In this document: positions 22,273-32,832 of the stretch, in pieces
How the letters are laid out: the number at the start of each line of letters is the position of its first letter
Position numbering within the stretch: position 1 is the first letter of the stretch
NCBI RefSeq assembly: GCF_950023065.1
Contig: NC_088678.1
Location: 39,298,580-39,362,579, forward strand
Reading direction: 5' to 3'
Length of the DNA: 64,000 bases
DNA from: Planococcus citri
Taxonomy: Eukaryota > Arthropoda > Insecta > Hemiptera > Pseudococcidae
Notes under the pieces: model-generated
The model's input: the letters and a program-made list of their open reading frames with translations, nothing else
Databases searched by the model: none
Told to the model about the DNA's origin: nothing
Translations under genes and position numbers: made by a program

Positions 22273-24320
22273 AGTGGATCATTCCACGTCAATTCGACCA
22301 AGAGGAGGTAGGGGGGGGGGGTCGGCGATTTTTTTTGAAATTTTTCCTGTGGAAAGACCTTTCGAAGAGATGATAAAATGGCTCAAATCGCAGCCGTCTA
22401 GCCCTTTTTTAAAGACTGCTAGGGGGTGTCAAAGTTTTCAGTGAACTTAAAATATCATCAATTTCAGCAGTGGATTACTGGATAACCGCGATAGGTACTA
22501 GCCAAAATGGAACTTTGAAACTTTTTCCAATAATTAGGGGGTTTGAAAGGCTTTTTGGTGATATCATAAAAATCAGTGTTGACAAAAAATGAGCTCAAAA
22601 AGTTTCGAAACGTAGTTTTCATATCGTTCCGACTCTAAAAATTCTGAAAAAAATATATTATGGACAACTTTTCAAGCTGAACAACATATTGAAAAATTGG
22701 GATTGTAACATGTTACAAAGTTGATTTAAAAAAATTCAAAGTTTGGGAAAAAATTCGATTTTTTTATTTAAAACATGAAAAAAAGTTTTGATTGGTGAAG
22801 TTGATCCATTTTACCCCTATTTTTACGAATCCTTTGAAAGAGTTGAGAAAACCCTTTCACTCGATGAAATGAGCTCATCTTAGAATTTTGATTTTTCAGA
22901 CGGAAAAATCAAATCACTAGCAATATAAATAGAGGCAGGAAATAGTTCTTTTCTCTCTACCCCTCCCCTTTGTGCCAAAAAGTTTGATTTTTGTTGGAAA
23001 ATTTTGACATTTGCTTGAAACAAAGAAGCAAGGGGAAGTGTGCTTGGAGCCGGAACGAATTTCGAAGATTTTTTACCCCTTCTCTTTATTTAGGTAATTT
23101 CTTTCCGAATTATCAACAATCTGCCAAAAATCATTGAAGTGATGAGATGGGGTAGAATTTGTAACCCTTAAATTTGAGAAATTCATTGTAGGCTTGTACT
23201 TACAATATGATGAAAAGTAACTTTAGAAAAAACAAAATATCTAATTCTTTTTTTAAACTGAACTGGAATTTGAAGAATATTTAGGGAGCTATCCACAAAA
23301 TTACCCATACAAGTAATACTCAGAAAATTTCTTCAAATGTCATGAAAACACTCGAAAACGACAAAACATTGATGCAACATAACAAAATCTGAACAAAATC
23401 TCGCAAAACATGCCTGAAATGAAAAATGAAAAAAAATTGTTAAAAAAACAGAAAATTGGAATTTTAAAAAATCTAGTAAAATATTTGCAGAAAGGAATTT
23501 AAGATTAATAAATCATTTTTCTAAAAAGGAACATGAATTTATTTAAATTTTATTTCTATAGACTACATTTTTTATGAAAAATTCTGATTTCAGGATGAAA
23601 ATAGAAACGTTTATTTACAACTTGGTTTATTCATTACAAAAAGAGAGTAAATGGAAGTAATTTCACTCAATGAATCAATAGTATGGCAAGAAAATTTGAC
23701 TGAATGTGGGCGGAGGGGTCGTCCTTCAGGCAATTCTGTCAAAACACGTAGGATTTTTTTTGACATGCTCGTCTACCTACATATTGGTAAAATATCAGAA
23801 AAATGCAAAAAATTTATTTTTTAGGTTTCTGATGGCATTTTTGCAATAAATGCCAAACTTGTAATTTTTTTCCTCGAAAATGAACAAAATGCTAGTCCAA
23901 TTTTTTGATATGTTATTCTACATAAAAAGGACTAAAACTGAGAATTTTTCAGAATTTTTACTCACGGACATCGTGGTTATATTTAAATTATAAGTTTTTA
24001 AATCATTTTTGTTAGGTTTTTGAAAGAGACAACATTGATTTTGACATCATTCGTCGATTACTTTCTCAAAGTACTACAATTTGAAAAAAAGTTCAAAGTT
24101 CTATACCACGTAAATAAAACCAACGCTATTTGCAACTGAAATTTTCCCTTTTCGGCCATTTTGGAAAACTTTGAATCCGCATAACATCCCCAAAAAAAAT
24201 CGAAAAAATACATGGTTTGCGTCATTCGTTATCGTTTGGTGACCTCTACACATGATCTAATTTTCAAAGAAATTGAAGATCCCTCGTGCAAAAATCCGCC
24301 GATTTGGCATGAAATGGCCC
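22273..24320 (+). mobile_element. Diverged element related to the 47.5-kb foldback family
   Basis: The right part (about 23750-24320) is a clear single-arm match to 48230-48767. It shares GATATGTTATTCTACATAAA, the run GAAGATCCCTCGTGCAAAAA, and an end near TTTGGCATGAAATGGCCC. A related but reversed terminus, GGATCATTCCACGTCAA, occurs at 22277. The whole 2 kb could therefore be one longer, decayed element of the family. The single arm is well supported; the full extent is not. Confidence 0.5.
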
Positions 24321-25530
24321 TCTATCTATTGGTCCAAATTTTATGCTTAAAAATTCTTCAAAAAATCAACTCTTAAGACCTGAAAGGGCCTTCCTCTATA
24401 AGATGGGTGAAATGGCTCCTGATCCAGATGGGATCGAAAGTGGTCCAAAATGTCACCCTTGATGTAAAAACTCTTCATGAAAATTTTTGACCCCCTCCCC
24501 TCTACCCCCTTCCTTTTCGGAGAAACTGACCCCTAAACATCAAAACTTCAAAACTTCAAAGGTTTGTCTCTCGAAGGAGGATTGATGAAAATTTTTGAAA
24601 TTTTCACAGATTGTGTACATCATGTAGGGGTACACACAGTAATTTTTTGAAATTTTCCCCCCTCCATTTTCTTAGTTTTCAGGGGGTTTAAAACTTTGAA
24701 GGGGGCAGAAAAAATGGGGGGGGGGTGACATGGCTGAATTTTTTTCAAAACTTGCTCATACCCTAAGGTATAACATATAATTTTCCCGAGGTCCCAAAGT
24801 GGGGTGCAACATGGTCAAAAAAAAACAAAGTTTGAAAAAAAAACAACACGTATCTCCTGTACTACCGCGCGTTTTGTCAACACTTTTCCACGGCACCACC
24901 GTGAGAAAACTTCATCGATCGCGCGCTCTCAAACTTAGATATTTTTTTGAGAACTCTATTGAAATACCATAATTGCATTCAACATTTTTTGGATGAATAT
25001 TCTCTAGGATGGTGTGGCGAACAACAGAGATATACCTATGAGAATTTTCAACCCCCTCCCTTCATATTTACCCCTCAAAATTGCGTTTTTTAACTTATTT
25101 TATGCTATTTACTAACAATGAAAATTGCAAGGTACAATTTTCGGATGTATTTTTGACCCCTAAGTATCATATATTTTTTATGAAATTTTTGTTTTTGTGC
25201 GTTGCGGTGAAAAATAGAAAAAGGTATCGTAGAGGGGGTAAAATGAGAATTTTGGGAGAATTAAATAAGAATGAATGGGGTGTCGTTTCCGCATGATTCG
25301 ATATTGCTGAGCACGAATATGACATCAGATTTTCTGCTACACTAATCTAATTCTTCCAGAGCCTTCGCCCTCACAAATAAATTTTTACCAGATATTTTTG
25401 AAATAAAGTTAATTTGATGATATTCGTGTCCTTTGCATTTTACAAATGATCTAAACGCAAATACAGACGTCGGATTTTGTTTTACGCTTACCGGTGCCCT
25501 TCAGAGCATCAGCTCTCCTGCATCCGTGTA
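24321..25530. other. Repeat-rich intergenic stretch before BEL
   Basis: Contains the left partner (24380-24541) of an inverted repeat that recurs reversed after the BEL element, poly-G runs (about 24717-24726), and AT-rich sequence. A 5' LTR for the BEL element would be expected near the end of this stretch. No copy of the 3' LTR sequence was found. Confidence 0.55.
24380..24541 (+). repeat. Left copy of an inverted repeat bracketing BEL
   Basis: About 150 bp, including TATAAGATGGGTGAAATGGC, GGGATCGAAAGTGGTCCAAA and TTTCGGAGAAACTG. It returns in reverse orientation at 32678-32832 with scattered substitutions. Confidence 0.75.
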
Positions 25531-25766
25531 TTCGTCGCAATTTTTCTCTCGTGAAAAATTGAATAAATTTTCGTCGCAATTTTTCGTGTTGGAAAAATTG
25601 AATTTAACTACTTCATCGCAATTTTTCGTTTTATCGTAAGTGAAAAGTTGAATTATTCGTGGCAATTTTCGAGTGAAAATTGAATAGAATTTCGTTGCAG
25701 TTTCGTAAGTAGAAATTGAGTACTATTTCGTAACAAATTTTTTGTGAGTGAAAATTGAGCAAACAA
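25531..25766 (+). repeat. Six tandem hairpin units in the BEL 5' leader
   Basis: Six units of 33-45 bp begin near 25532, 25571, 25614, 25656, 25690 and 25727. Each has the form TCGT(C)GCAATTTTTC, a short spacer, then GAAAAATTGAAT. Units 1 and 2 form perfect 9-bp stems (CAATTTTTC with GAAAAATTG) and unit 4 a perfect 8-bp stem. Units 3, 5 and 6 are imperfect. The array ends about 100 bp before the gag start. Confidence 0.7.
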
Positions 25767-25863
25767 AGTGTCGTTTACGTAATTCGTAATATCGTTTGTT
25801 GGCTATCAAATAGCAATATTTCCGAGTCGTTTTTTGTGAATGACAATTATTCATTTTCCCACA

Positions 25864-28110
25864 ATGTCGCCGGAAGAAGAAGCAGCAGCTAGAGAGGCTG
25901 CTCTTGAAAAAGCAAAAGAAGATTTGAAGAGAGATAGACGTCTCCTTGTTCGAAACCTCATTGCTAACCATGAAATGGTTAGTATTCAGATCTCCGATGC
26001 CACTGAGGAGGCAACCGAAGCCTTACTCAACGAAATTTCAACAAATATCGAGCAATGGCGAGCAGACTTGGATATGCTTGCCAAAATAAACACTGAATTG
26101 TGTGATTTCATTGATCCAGAATGGACAGTGGAGCAGATTGCAGCCAATGATGATGAGATCTGCTCAGAATATCGAACTTCAAGGTTTGAAATGAATAATT
26201 TGATCGGAAAGTTCCAAACTATTGAATCAAAATTTCGTCTCGAACAAGAGAAAAACGATCGACAAAGTGGCAGAGCTACCCATAGCAAAAGGTCCTTCGG
26301 TGGTGGCCACACTTCGCTCTATTTCGATGCTCCTGTACTCAACCCTATGTTGAAAATTCAAGATATTCCTGTTCCAAAGTTTGATGGAATTTATAAAAAT
26401 TATCCTGACTGGCACGAAGAGTTTATAAATATCGTTCATCGTAATGAAAATTTGGACGATTATCAACGAATGTTCCTGCTGAAAAGGGCCTTAGTTGGCA
26501 AGGCAGAACATTTTTTAAAGGATTTCGGCACCAAAGGCGAATTGTACAAGTCAGCCTTAGATGCAATCGAATTTTCCTATGATAATCGTCGCAGAATTAT
26601 TGCGGAGCACCTCGCAGCGTTATTCGATTCTCCAGCAATAAAAGTTCCAACCTTGAGGGACTCGTTGGACGAATTAAATCGAACTATTCGTGGGCTCAAG
26701 GTTTGTGGCATAAATACTGATGCCCTTTCTCCAGTGATTACGTTCATGGTTTCTCGTAAGCTCCCAGAGAAAATTCGCCTCCATTGGGAAAATTCCATCC
26801 AAGAAAAGTCCAAGTATCCTGAACATACTAAATTATTCGAATTTCTACAAAATCGCTGCTTCGCTTATGAGACAGCAACCGCCTCAGCATCGTCGTTGTC
26901 GTCGTCGTCATCGCCGTCTGTTCCAGTCAACGAATCGTCAAAAACAAAAGTCCAATCGAAGTTGGTCAAATCGAGTGGCAGTGTTCCAGCCAAAAAATCG
27001 TTCGCAGCTGATTCTAGTTCGTCAAAATCAGTAGGTAGATTACCACCTAAGTGTTTATGTTGTGGGGATTTACATTATTTAAATCAATGTGCTATTTTTT
27101 GTTGTAAATCTGTAAATGATAAATTCGAATTCGTGAAGGCACATAGTTTGTGCTTAAAATGCTTCAATCCTAATCACAAGGTTGGGGATTGTAAAAGATA
27201 CGACTGTGCCAAGTGTAAGGGACGACATAATATTTTATTACATAGAGAACCGAATAATGGTTCAAGTGGTCCTAATACTCAAACTTCGAGTAATAATCTT
27301 GGTCACAACACCAATCAGAGTTCAGAAAGTGGTAATTCCACTGGAAGTGGTAGTGCTTCGACTACAAACACTTCAGCTTGTGCCTTTGCATCCTCTCGTT
27401 CAGTTATTCTATCCACTGCGATAGTGAAAGTTCAGGGTAAGAATGGAGTGACCTTGGGAAGAGTATTATTTGACCAAGGCTCTGAAGCTTCCTTGATTTC
27501 GAAGGAATTTTGCGAAAAAGCAAACTTAAAGGTTGTCAAAAGCCAAGTTACAACGAATCTGGTTGGTATTAACGATAATTCAAAAGAATTGACTCACTCG
27601 TCTAGATTTGTGTTGAAATCTAGATATAATTCGTTTTCGATCGTAATTGATGCTGATGTCATCAATAAAATTCCTTGTTTGGTTTCTCAACATGATATCT
27701 CGAAGATTGTTGAGGATTTCAATTCGTTATCGTTCGGTGAGAGTAAGGACTTATTGCCTCACTCTAATGTTGATATTTTGCTAGGAAATGAATATGTAGA
27801 ATTCATTTTCAAAGAAAAGCGTCGTTTCGTTGAAAGTCTTTGCTTGAGAGACTCAAAATTCGGAGTTATTGTCTCCGGAGCAATAAAGAAGGCCTCATTT
27901 TTGGCTGAACGAAAACCCTTTTGTGGTTTATCCAATACTGAACTTTCAGTTCAATTTGATCATTTTGTCAATTCGGACAAATTTACAGAAAACAATTCAA
28001 AAAATGATGAATTAATCACTGAGTATGCTCTCATTGATAAGCATTTCGAAGAAACCTACTCTATTGATCCAGAGTCTGGTAAATTTGTTATTTTGTTGCC
28101 ACTGAAATAA
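25864..28110 (+). CDS. BEL/Pao retrotransposon gag and protease
   Basis: Start chosen at MSPEEE, which has A at -3; an in-frame ATG at 25840 would add eight residues. Counting from 25840, a charged helical N-terminus is followed by the BEL-type gag region (about residues 174-330, PKFDGIYKNYPDWHEEF). Next comes a Ser-rich spacer, then Cys/His knuckles (about 405-470, CLCCGDLHYLNQC and CLKCFNPNHKVGDC), then an aspartic protease with FDQGSEASLIS near 542. Gag packages the element RNA and the protease matures the polyprotein. The frame ends at TAA 28108-28110, just where the reverse-transcriptase region begins. In intact BEL elements the polyprotein continues, so this stop is probably a disabling mutation. 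Confidence 0.9.
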   Translation: MSPEEEAAAREAALEKAKEDLKRDRRLLVRNLIANHEMVSIQISDATEEATEALLNEISTNIEQWRADLDMLAKINTELCDFIDPEWTVEQIAANDDEICSEYRTSRFEMNNLIGKFQTIESKFRLEQEKNDRQSGRATHSKRSFGGGHTSLYFDAPVLNPMLKIQDIPVPKFDGIYKNYPDWHEEFINIVHRNENLDDYQRMFLLKRALVGKAEHFLKDFGTKGELYKSALDAIEFSYDNRRRIIAEHLAALFDSPAIKVPTLRDSLDELNRTIRGLKVCGINTDALSPVITFMVSRKLPEKIRLHWENSIQEKSKYPEHTKLFEFLQNRCFAYETATASASSLSSSSSPSVPVNESSKTKVQSKLVKSSGSVPAKKSFAADSSSSKSVGRLPPKCLCCGDLHYLNQCAIFCCKSVNDKFEFVKAHSLCLKCFNPNHKVGDCKRYDCAKCKGRHNILLHREPNNGSSGPNTQTSSNNLGHNTNQSSESGNSTGSGSASTTNTSACAFASSRSVILSTAIVKVQGKNGVTLGRVLFDQGSEASLISKEFCEKANLKVVKSQVTTNLVGINDNSKELTHSSRFVLKSRYNSFSIVIDADVINKIPCLVSQHDISKIVEDFNSLSFGESKDLLPHSNVDILLGNEYVEFIFKEKRRFVESLCLRDSKFGVIVSGAIKKASFLAERKPFCGLSNTELSVQFDHFVNSDKFTENNSKNDELITEYALIDKHFEETYSIDPESGKFVILLPLK

Positions 28111-28113
28111 TCA

Positions 28114-30718
28114 GTGGAAAATTTAAAAGGTTCGTTTCACAGAGTTCGAAACATTTATTTGAAATCTGAAAAACGTCGTTCTGAAATTGCCAAAAAAGGA
28201 TACGTTGATATTCTCAACGAATACATAAAATTGGGTCATTTGTGCACCCTTGAGGGAAATCCCAAAGAAAATGCATACTTCATTCCACACCACTTGGTTT
28301 CTAAAACCACAACAAGTGGAGTAAGTTTTCGGTTGGTTTTCAACGCGTCATTTTTGGATGAGCTTGGAACCTCATTGAATGACCATTTTTTGAATGGTCC
28401 GCCTATTCAACGCGATCTTTTTGCGATCATTCTCAGTTTTAGATTGTATATTATTGCAATCTGTGCTGATATTTTTCGAATGTATCGATCCATATGGATA
28501 GCCAAAAAAGATTGGCATTTACAAACTATTTTTTATCGTTTTGAACCCAATGAGGTTCTAAAATTGGCTGAATTAACCACCTTAGTAAATGGTATCGGAC
28601 CTGCTATGTTTTTAGCAACAAAATGCTTGAATGAAGTTGGTGAATTGATTAAAAAATCGTCACCTAAAGCAGCTCAGTCTATTCAAGATGAGTTTTATGT
28701 TGATAATTGGATGTCTGGAGCTATGGACGAAAATTCAGCCATTGAATTACAAAAAATTGTACATTCGTCATTGAAAAAATTTGGGTTTAATTTAACCAAA
28801 TATCAGAGTAATTCTAATGAATTTCTCAAATCATTAGACCCATCACTAATCGAACCTCTCAAGCAAAGAGTGATTGGTGGTGATGATTGTTCGTTTGTAG
28901 GCTTATTAGGCCTGATTTGGTCGCCTGAGAGTGATAAATTATCAATAAATATCAAACTGGATCAATTACCAGAAATAATAACAAAAAGAGTCATGTTGAG
29001 TGACATTTCGAAAATTTTCGATATTTTGGGAATTTTAACTCCTGTTTTAATTACTGGAAAAATTCTCCTACAAACATTATGGAAAGAAGGTAGAGAATGG
29101 GATGAGCCCATTTCTGCTGATTTATCAAAAGATTATTTGGAATATCGTGAGGAATTGCCTCTCTTAGTAGGGTATAATATACCTAGGTGCTATGCACTAA
29201 CAAAATGTGTCAAAATTAGACAATTAATTGGATTTTGCGATGCATCAACGAGTGCATATTGTGCTGTAATTTACGTTCGTACAATAGATGAAAATGGCAA
29301 TATTTTTGTCTCATTTGCATGCTCGAAAACTAGAGTTGCACCTATAAAAACAATTCAGCCTATACATAGGCTCGAATTAATGGCAGCTGAATTGCTGGCT
29401 AATTTGATAAACAGGTTACGTGATATCCTGAAAATAAACGAATTTTATTGCTTTTCGGATTCTCAAGTTACATTAGCTTGGTTAAAAATGGATCCCCTCA
29501 AATTGAAATTATTCGTTTCGAACAGAGTAATAAAAATTTTGGCACTGACCAAAACTGAAAATTGGTCCTATATTTTGGGAACAAATAACCCAGCCGATCT
29601 AGGAACTCGCGGAGTTTCAGCAAGATCATTTATTCAAAATTCGTTATGGCTATCTGGGCCAAAATTTCTCTCAGATGAAAATTCATTCCGAGAGAATATC
29701 TCGTTGAAAGGTGAAAATATACCTATTCGAAAATTACCAGAATTGAAACATGAGAAGTCAAGTCTGAGTATTACAAAGGATTCGTCGATAATTTTGACCT
29801 TGGTTGAAAATATATCATCATGGTATAAAATCGTTTCTATCGTTGGCTATATTCGCCGATTTATTCTCTGCTTGAAAAAACGAGTAAGAGATAAAATAGG
29901 AAAGAAAAAAGCTGTGGCTACTTTGCCTGTTAAAGCTTGCATACAAAGCTATCCAAGGTTATCCGTTTCCGAACGAAGAGAAACGTTCTATTGCATTATT
30001 GCATTCGTTCAACGTGAACATTTCGATGAAGAATATTGGAGATTACATGCCAAAACAGGCATACAGAGAACTAGTAAATTGTTCTCTCTCGATGTATTTT
30101 TAGATACAAATAATGTAATGAGAGTTGGTGGTAGGTTATCTGCTTCAAACTTCTCATATGATAAGAAGCATCCCATGGCGGTGCATGCTACATCTACCTT
30201 TATTCGTTCGTATGTACGTATGGTACATGAAAGATATTATCACGCATCTAGATCGTTTGTACTGAATTATGTACGAGGTCAATTTTGGGTAGTAGGAAAC
30301 CTGATTTTGATTATTAAAAATGTATTCAGAAATTGTGTAATTTGCACACGTCACAACGCTCGTTTAATGGAGCAAATTATGGGAGATTTACCTCCTGAAA
30401 GAACAAAAATTCAAAGACCATTTTCGTGTGTAGGTGTTGACCTATCAGGTGCAGTTTCTATGAAATGTACCAATCACAGGTCTTACAAAATTTACAAGGC
30501 TTACATTGTCTTTTTTGTATGTTTCAGTACTAGAGCAGTACATATTGATCTCGTTGAAGATCTGACTTCCGAGGCATTTTTAAATTGTCCTGAAAGATTC
30601 GTGAGTAGAAGAGGGTTACCTCGCATTATCTATTCAGATAACGGAACAAATTTTATCCGACTTCGTAATTTTCTACAAAGTAGTAAGGTAAACCCGGGTG
30701 AGATGACGCACCATTCTT
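28114..30718 (+). pseudogene. BEL/Pao pol: RT, RNase H and integrase N-part, interrupted
   Basis: In the same frame as gag, after one stop codon. Counting from 28114: RT motif A CADIFRMYRSI near residue 116; motif C FYVDNW near 194-198 (codon about 28705). Asn stands where the second catalytic Asp of YxDD is expected. RNase H follows with GFCDAS (about 372), HRLELMAAEL and FSDSQVTLAW. The integrase zinc-binding HH/CC region (about 705-745), the VGVDLSG Asp and the SDNGTNF Asp come next. The frame is then broken by an inserted DNA element at 30686, and the remaining residues to the stop are insert-derived. Together with the upstream stop, the copy is not autonomous. Confidence 0.9.
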
Positions 30719-31493
30719 AGAATCGTCATAAATTCGGCAAAAATGACTCAAAAAATTTGATACTTCATGAAAAGTACTACGTACAGGTTCTGTACCTGTG
30801 GCCCTGAACAATTTTTTTTTTGGTCAATAATTTTTCGATTTTTTTGAAAAATAAAAAAAAAATTTTTTTGGCCATCTCTCCCATGTGTATGGGTGAGATG
30901 GCTTATGGGATTTTGCATGTAAATAATTGAAAATGTATTGAAAATTTTTTTTTGAAATTTGAGATGAGCAGAAGTCACAGAAGTAGTCTTCTGTGTTGGA
31001 TGTATCTTGTGAGCTTAAATTTAAAAAATTCCATTAAAAAAATGAAAAGCATTATTATAACTATGAAATTTTCATTGGCCATCTCTCCCTGCACACATGT
31101 GCGGCATCTCTCCCATTTTGAGACTTTTTCTTTTTTCGTAAATTGATCTCACAAATCATTTGATATTGAAAAAGTTGTATAGCTCAAATTAATCTATATT
31201 AAATGTACTTTCCATTGGACTATTTGAAAACCAATTTCAGAATGTATTTTGAACGAAAATTTTTGTTTTAAAAATCATGAAAATTGATTCTTCAAAAAAT
31301 TTCATCACTTTTCAACTTCAAGGATTTCCACAGACCAAAATATGTTAGGTCGGCGAAATATTTTTGTTGCATGTAAGGTTGTTGGGTATAAGGTATGTTT
31401 CTACACGGTTGGATTTTTGAATCAGTGTTGCCAACATACCAAAATTGAAGGTGCGGCATCTCTCCCGGTGCGGCATCTCACCCGGGTTTACCT
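30686..31493. mobile_element. 808-bp TA-flanked inverted-repeat element inside integrase
   Basis: The ends are AGGTAAACCCGGGTGAGATG and its inverse; the inverted repeat extends 27 bp with one mismatch. TA at 30684-30685 and at 31494-31495 is the target duplication. The integrase frame resumes directly after, so the insertion boundary is exact. The interior has about seven copies of GGCATCTCnCCC in both orientations, clustered at the ends and near 30873-30905 and 31078-31115. No transposase frame is present. TA duplication fits a Tc1/mariner-superfamily MITE. Confidence 0.88.
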
Positions 31494-31495
31494 TA

Positions 31496-32109
31496 GATAT
31501 AATCAATTCGTTGATGAGAACTTGATAGAATGGAAAACTATCGCTCCTCGCAGCCCACATCAAGGTGGATTGTGGGAATCGGCAGTAAAGGCCGGAAAAT
31601 CATTACTAGCCAAAGCTATTGGCAATCAAACATTGAATGTGTTTGAATTGAACACAGTTCTATCCAAGGTCGAATGTATCCTTAATTCGAGACCAATTGC
31701 ATATAAAAAATGCAATCAATTTGTTGAACCCCTAACTCCGGGGCATTTTTTAATCGGATCTTCATTCCATGAAATTCCTACATTGGATGAAGAAAATTTA
31801 AATATCAAATCACGATATCGTTTATGGACCAGAATTGTGGAATCATTCTGGACAATCTGGAAAAGAGATTATTTGAACCAATTACAAGTTCGTTCCAAAT
31901 GGAAAAAGAATGAGAAAATTCTCAAGATTGATGATGTAGTACTACTTCGTACTCAAGGAGAAAAATCCTTCAGCTGGCCAATGGGTATAGTTGTAGGTAC
32001 CTACCCAGATAAAAAGGGTGTCGTGCGAAATGCTGATATTCGTTTAGCAAATGGCACAGTTCGTAAAACGAGTATTCAAAATCTCGCCTTGTTGCCAATT
32101 AATGGCTAA
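31496..32109 (+). pseudogene. BEL/Pao integrase C-terminal part
   Basis: Continuation of the interrupted integrase. APRSPHQGGLWESAVKAG carries the catalytic Glu (about 31583). A VECILNSRPI segment, the LTPGHFLIG motif and a basic C-terminal region (WKKNEKI, SWPMGIV, ADIRLANGTVRKT) follow, to the TAA at 32107-32109. It is in frame with the upstream pol sequence once the 808-bp insert and one TA are disregarded. It has no start codon of its own. Confidence 0.88.
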
Positions 32110-32345
32110 ATTTTGTTAATTTCGTAATATCGATTGATGTATTTTAGTATTTTACTAATTTTACTATTTTGTGCCATTTTATGTAAATGAACATGTTGAT
32201 TTTCGAATTTTAATTATGTATTTCGAATGTATTTTGTATGAAAATTTGTAAACTTGCATTTTTCCCCTGTTGATATTTTGATACTGTTTTTGTATTCATT
32301 GTTGTTTTTATTATTTTGTTGATTGTTAATTTTCTTCTTTAATTA

Positions 32346-32376
32346 GAAGGAGGTTTGACCTCCTTCGGGGGGAATA
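32346..32376 (+). promoter_or_regulatory. Hairpin and polypurine tract before the 3' LTR
   Basis: GAAGGAGGT and ACCTCCTTC form a perfect 9-bp stem with a 3-nt loop (32346-32366). GGGGGGAA (32367-32374) directly follows, and two bases later the LTR start. The purine run is the expected primer site for plus-strand synthesis. The hairpin touching it is unusual. Confidence 0.65.
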
Positions 32377-32640
32377 TGTTGGGGTATTAATTACCATTAG
32401 TATTCGTTTATACTCGGCGATGTTCGTGCCGAATCGTTTATCTCTAGTTTAGCAAATGTTCTCGCGTCATATTCTCGTACTTCGAGTAACTTGTATAATT
32501 TTATCCGACCAAATGGTCTGTTTTATCGTGTGTACTTTTGTGCAATTATGTTGTTTCGTTAATTAAACTATTTCGTTCGTCGTTCAAATTTATTTCGAGT
32601 TTTATTTTTCGTATTTTTTACTATGAAAGAAACACCTCCC
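32377..32640 (+). repeat. BEL 3' LTR (right boundary approximate)
   Basis: Begins TGTTGGGGTATTAATTACC, typical of BEL/Pao LTR starts, right after the polypurine tract. The right end is uncertain. Unrelated repeat sequence is reached by 32678, and an ACA near 32630 is a possible terminus. No second copy exists upstream of gag in the window, so 5' and 3' ends cannot be aligned. Confidence 0.55.
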
Positions 32641-32677
32641 CCGGTGAGGCTGTATGTGAGTAAAACGAAATCAAAGT

Positions 32678-32832
32678 GATGTTTAGGGGGCAGTTTCTCC
32701 GAAAGGGAAGGGGTGGGGGGTCAACAATTTTTATGGAGAGTTTTTACATCAAGGGTGACTTTTTGGACCACTTTCGATCCCATATGGATCAGGGGCTATT
32801 TCACCCATCTTATAGGGGACCCTTTGACTGGT
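32678..32832 (-). repeat. Right copy of the inverted repeat bracketing BEL
   Basis: Reverse-orientation counterpart of 24380-24541. It contains TTTGGACCACTTTCGATCCC and TTTCACCCATCTTATAGG. Confidence 0.75.

Noticed and set aside
25531..25766. CRISPR-like array
   Set aside because: Units are diverged and contiguous, without unique spacers, and lie in a eukaryotic retrotransposon leader.
30952..31146. 64-codon frame within the nested MITE
   Set aside because: Low-complexity translation of an AT-rich interior; no transposase motif.
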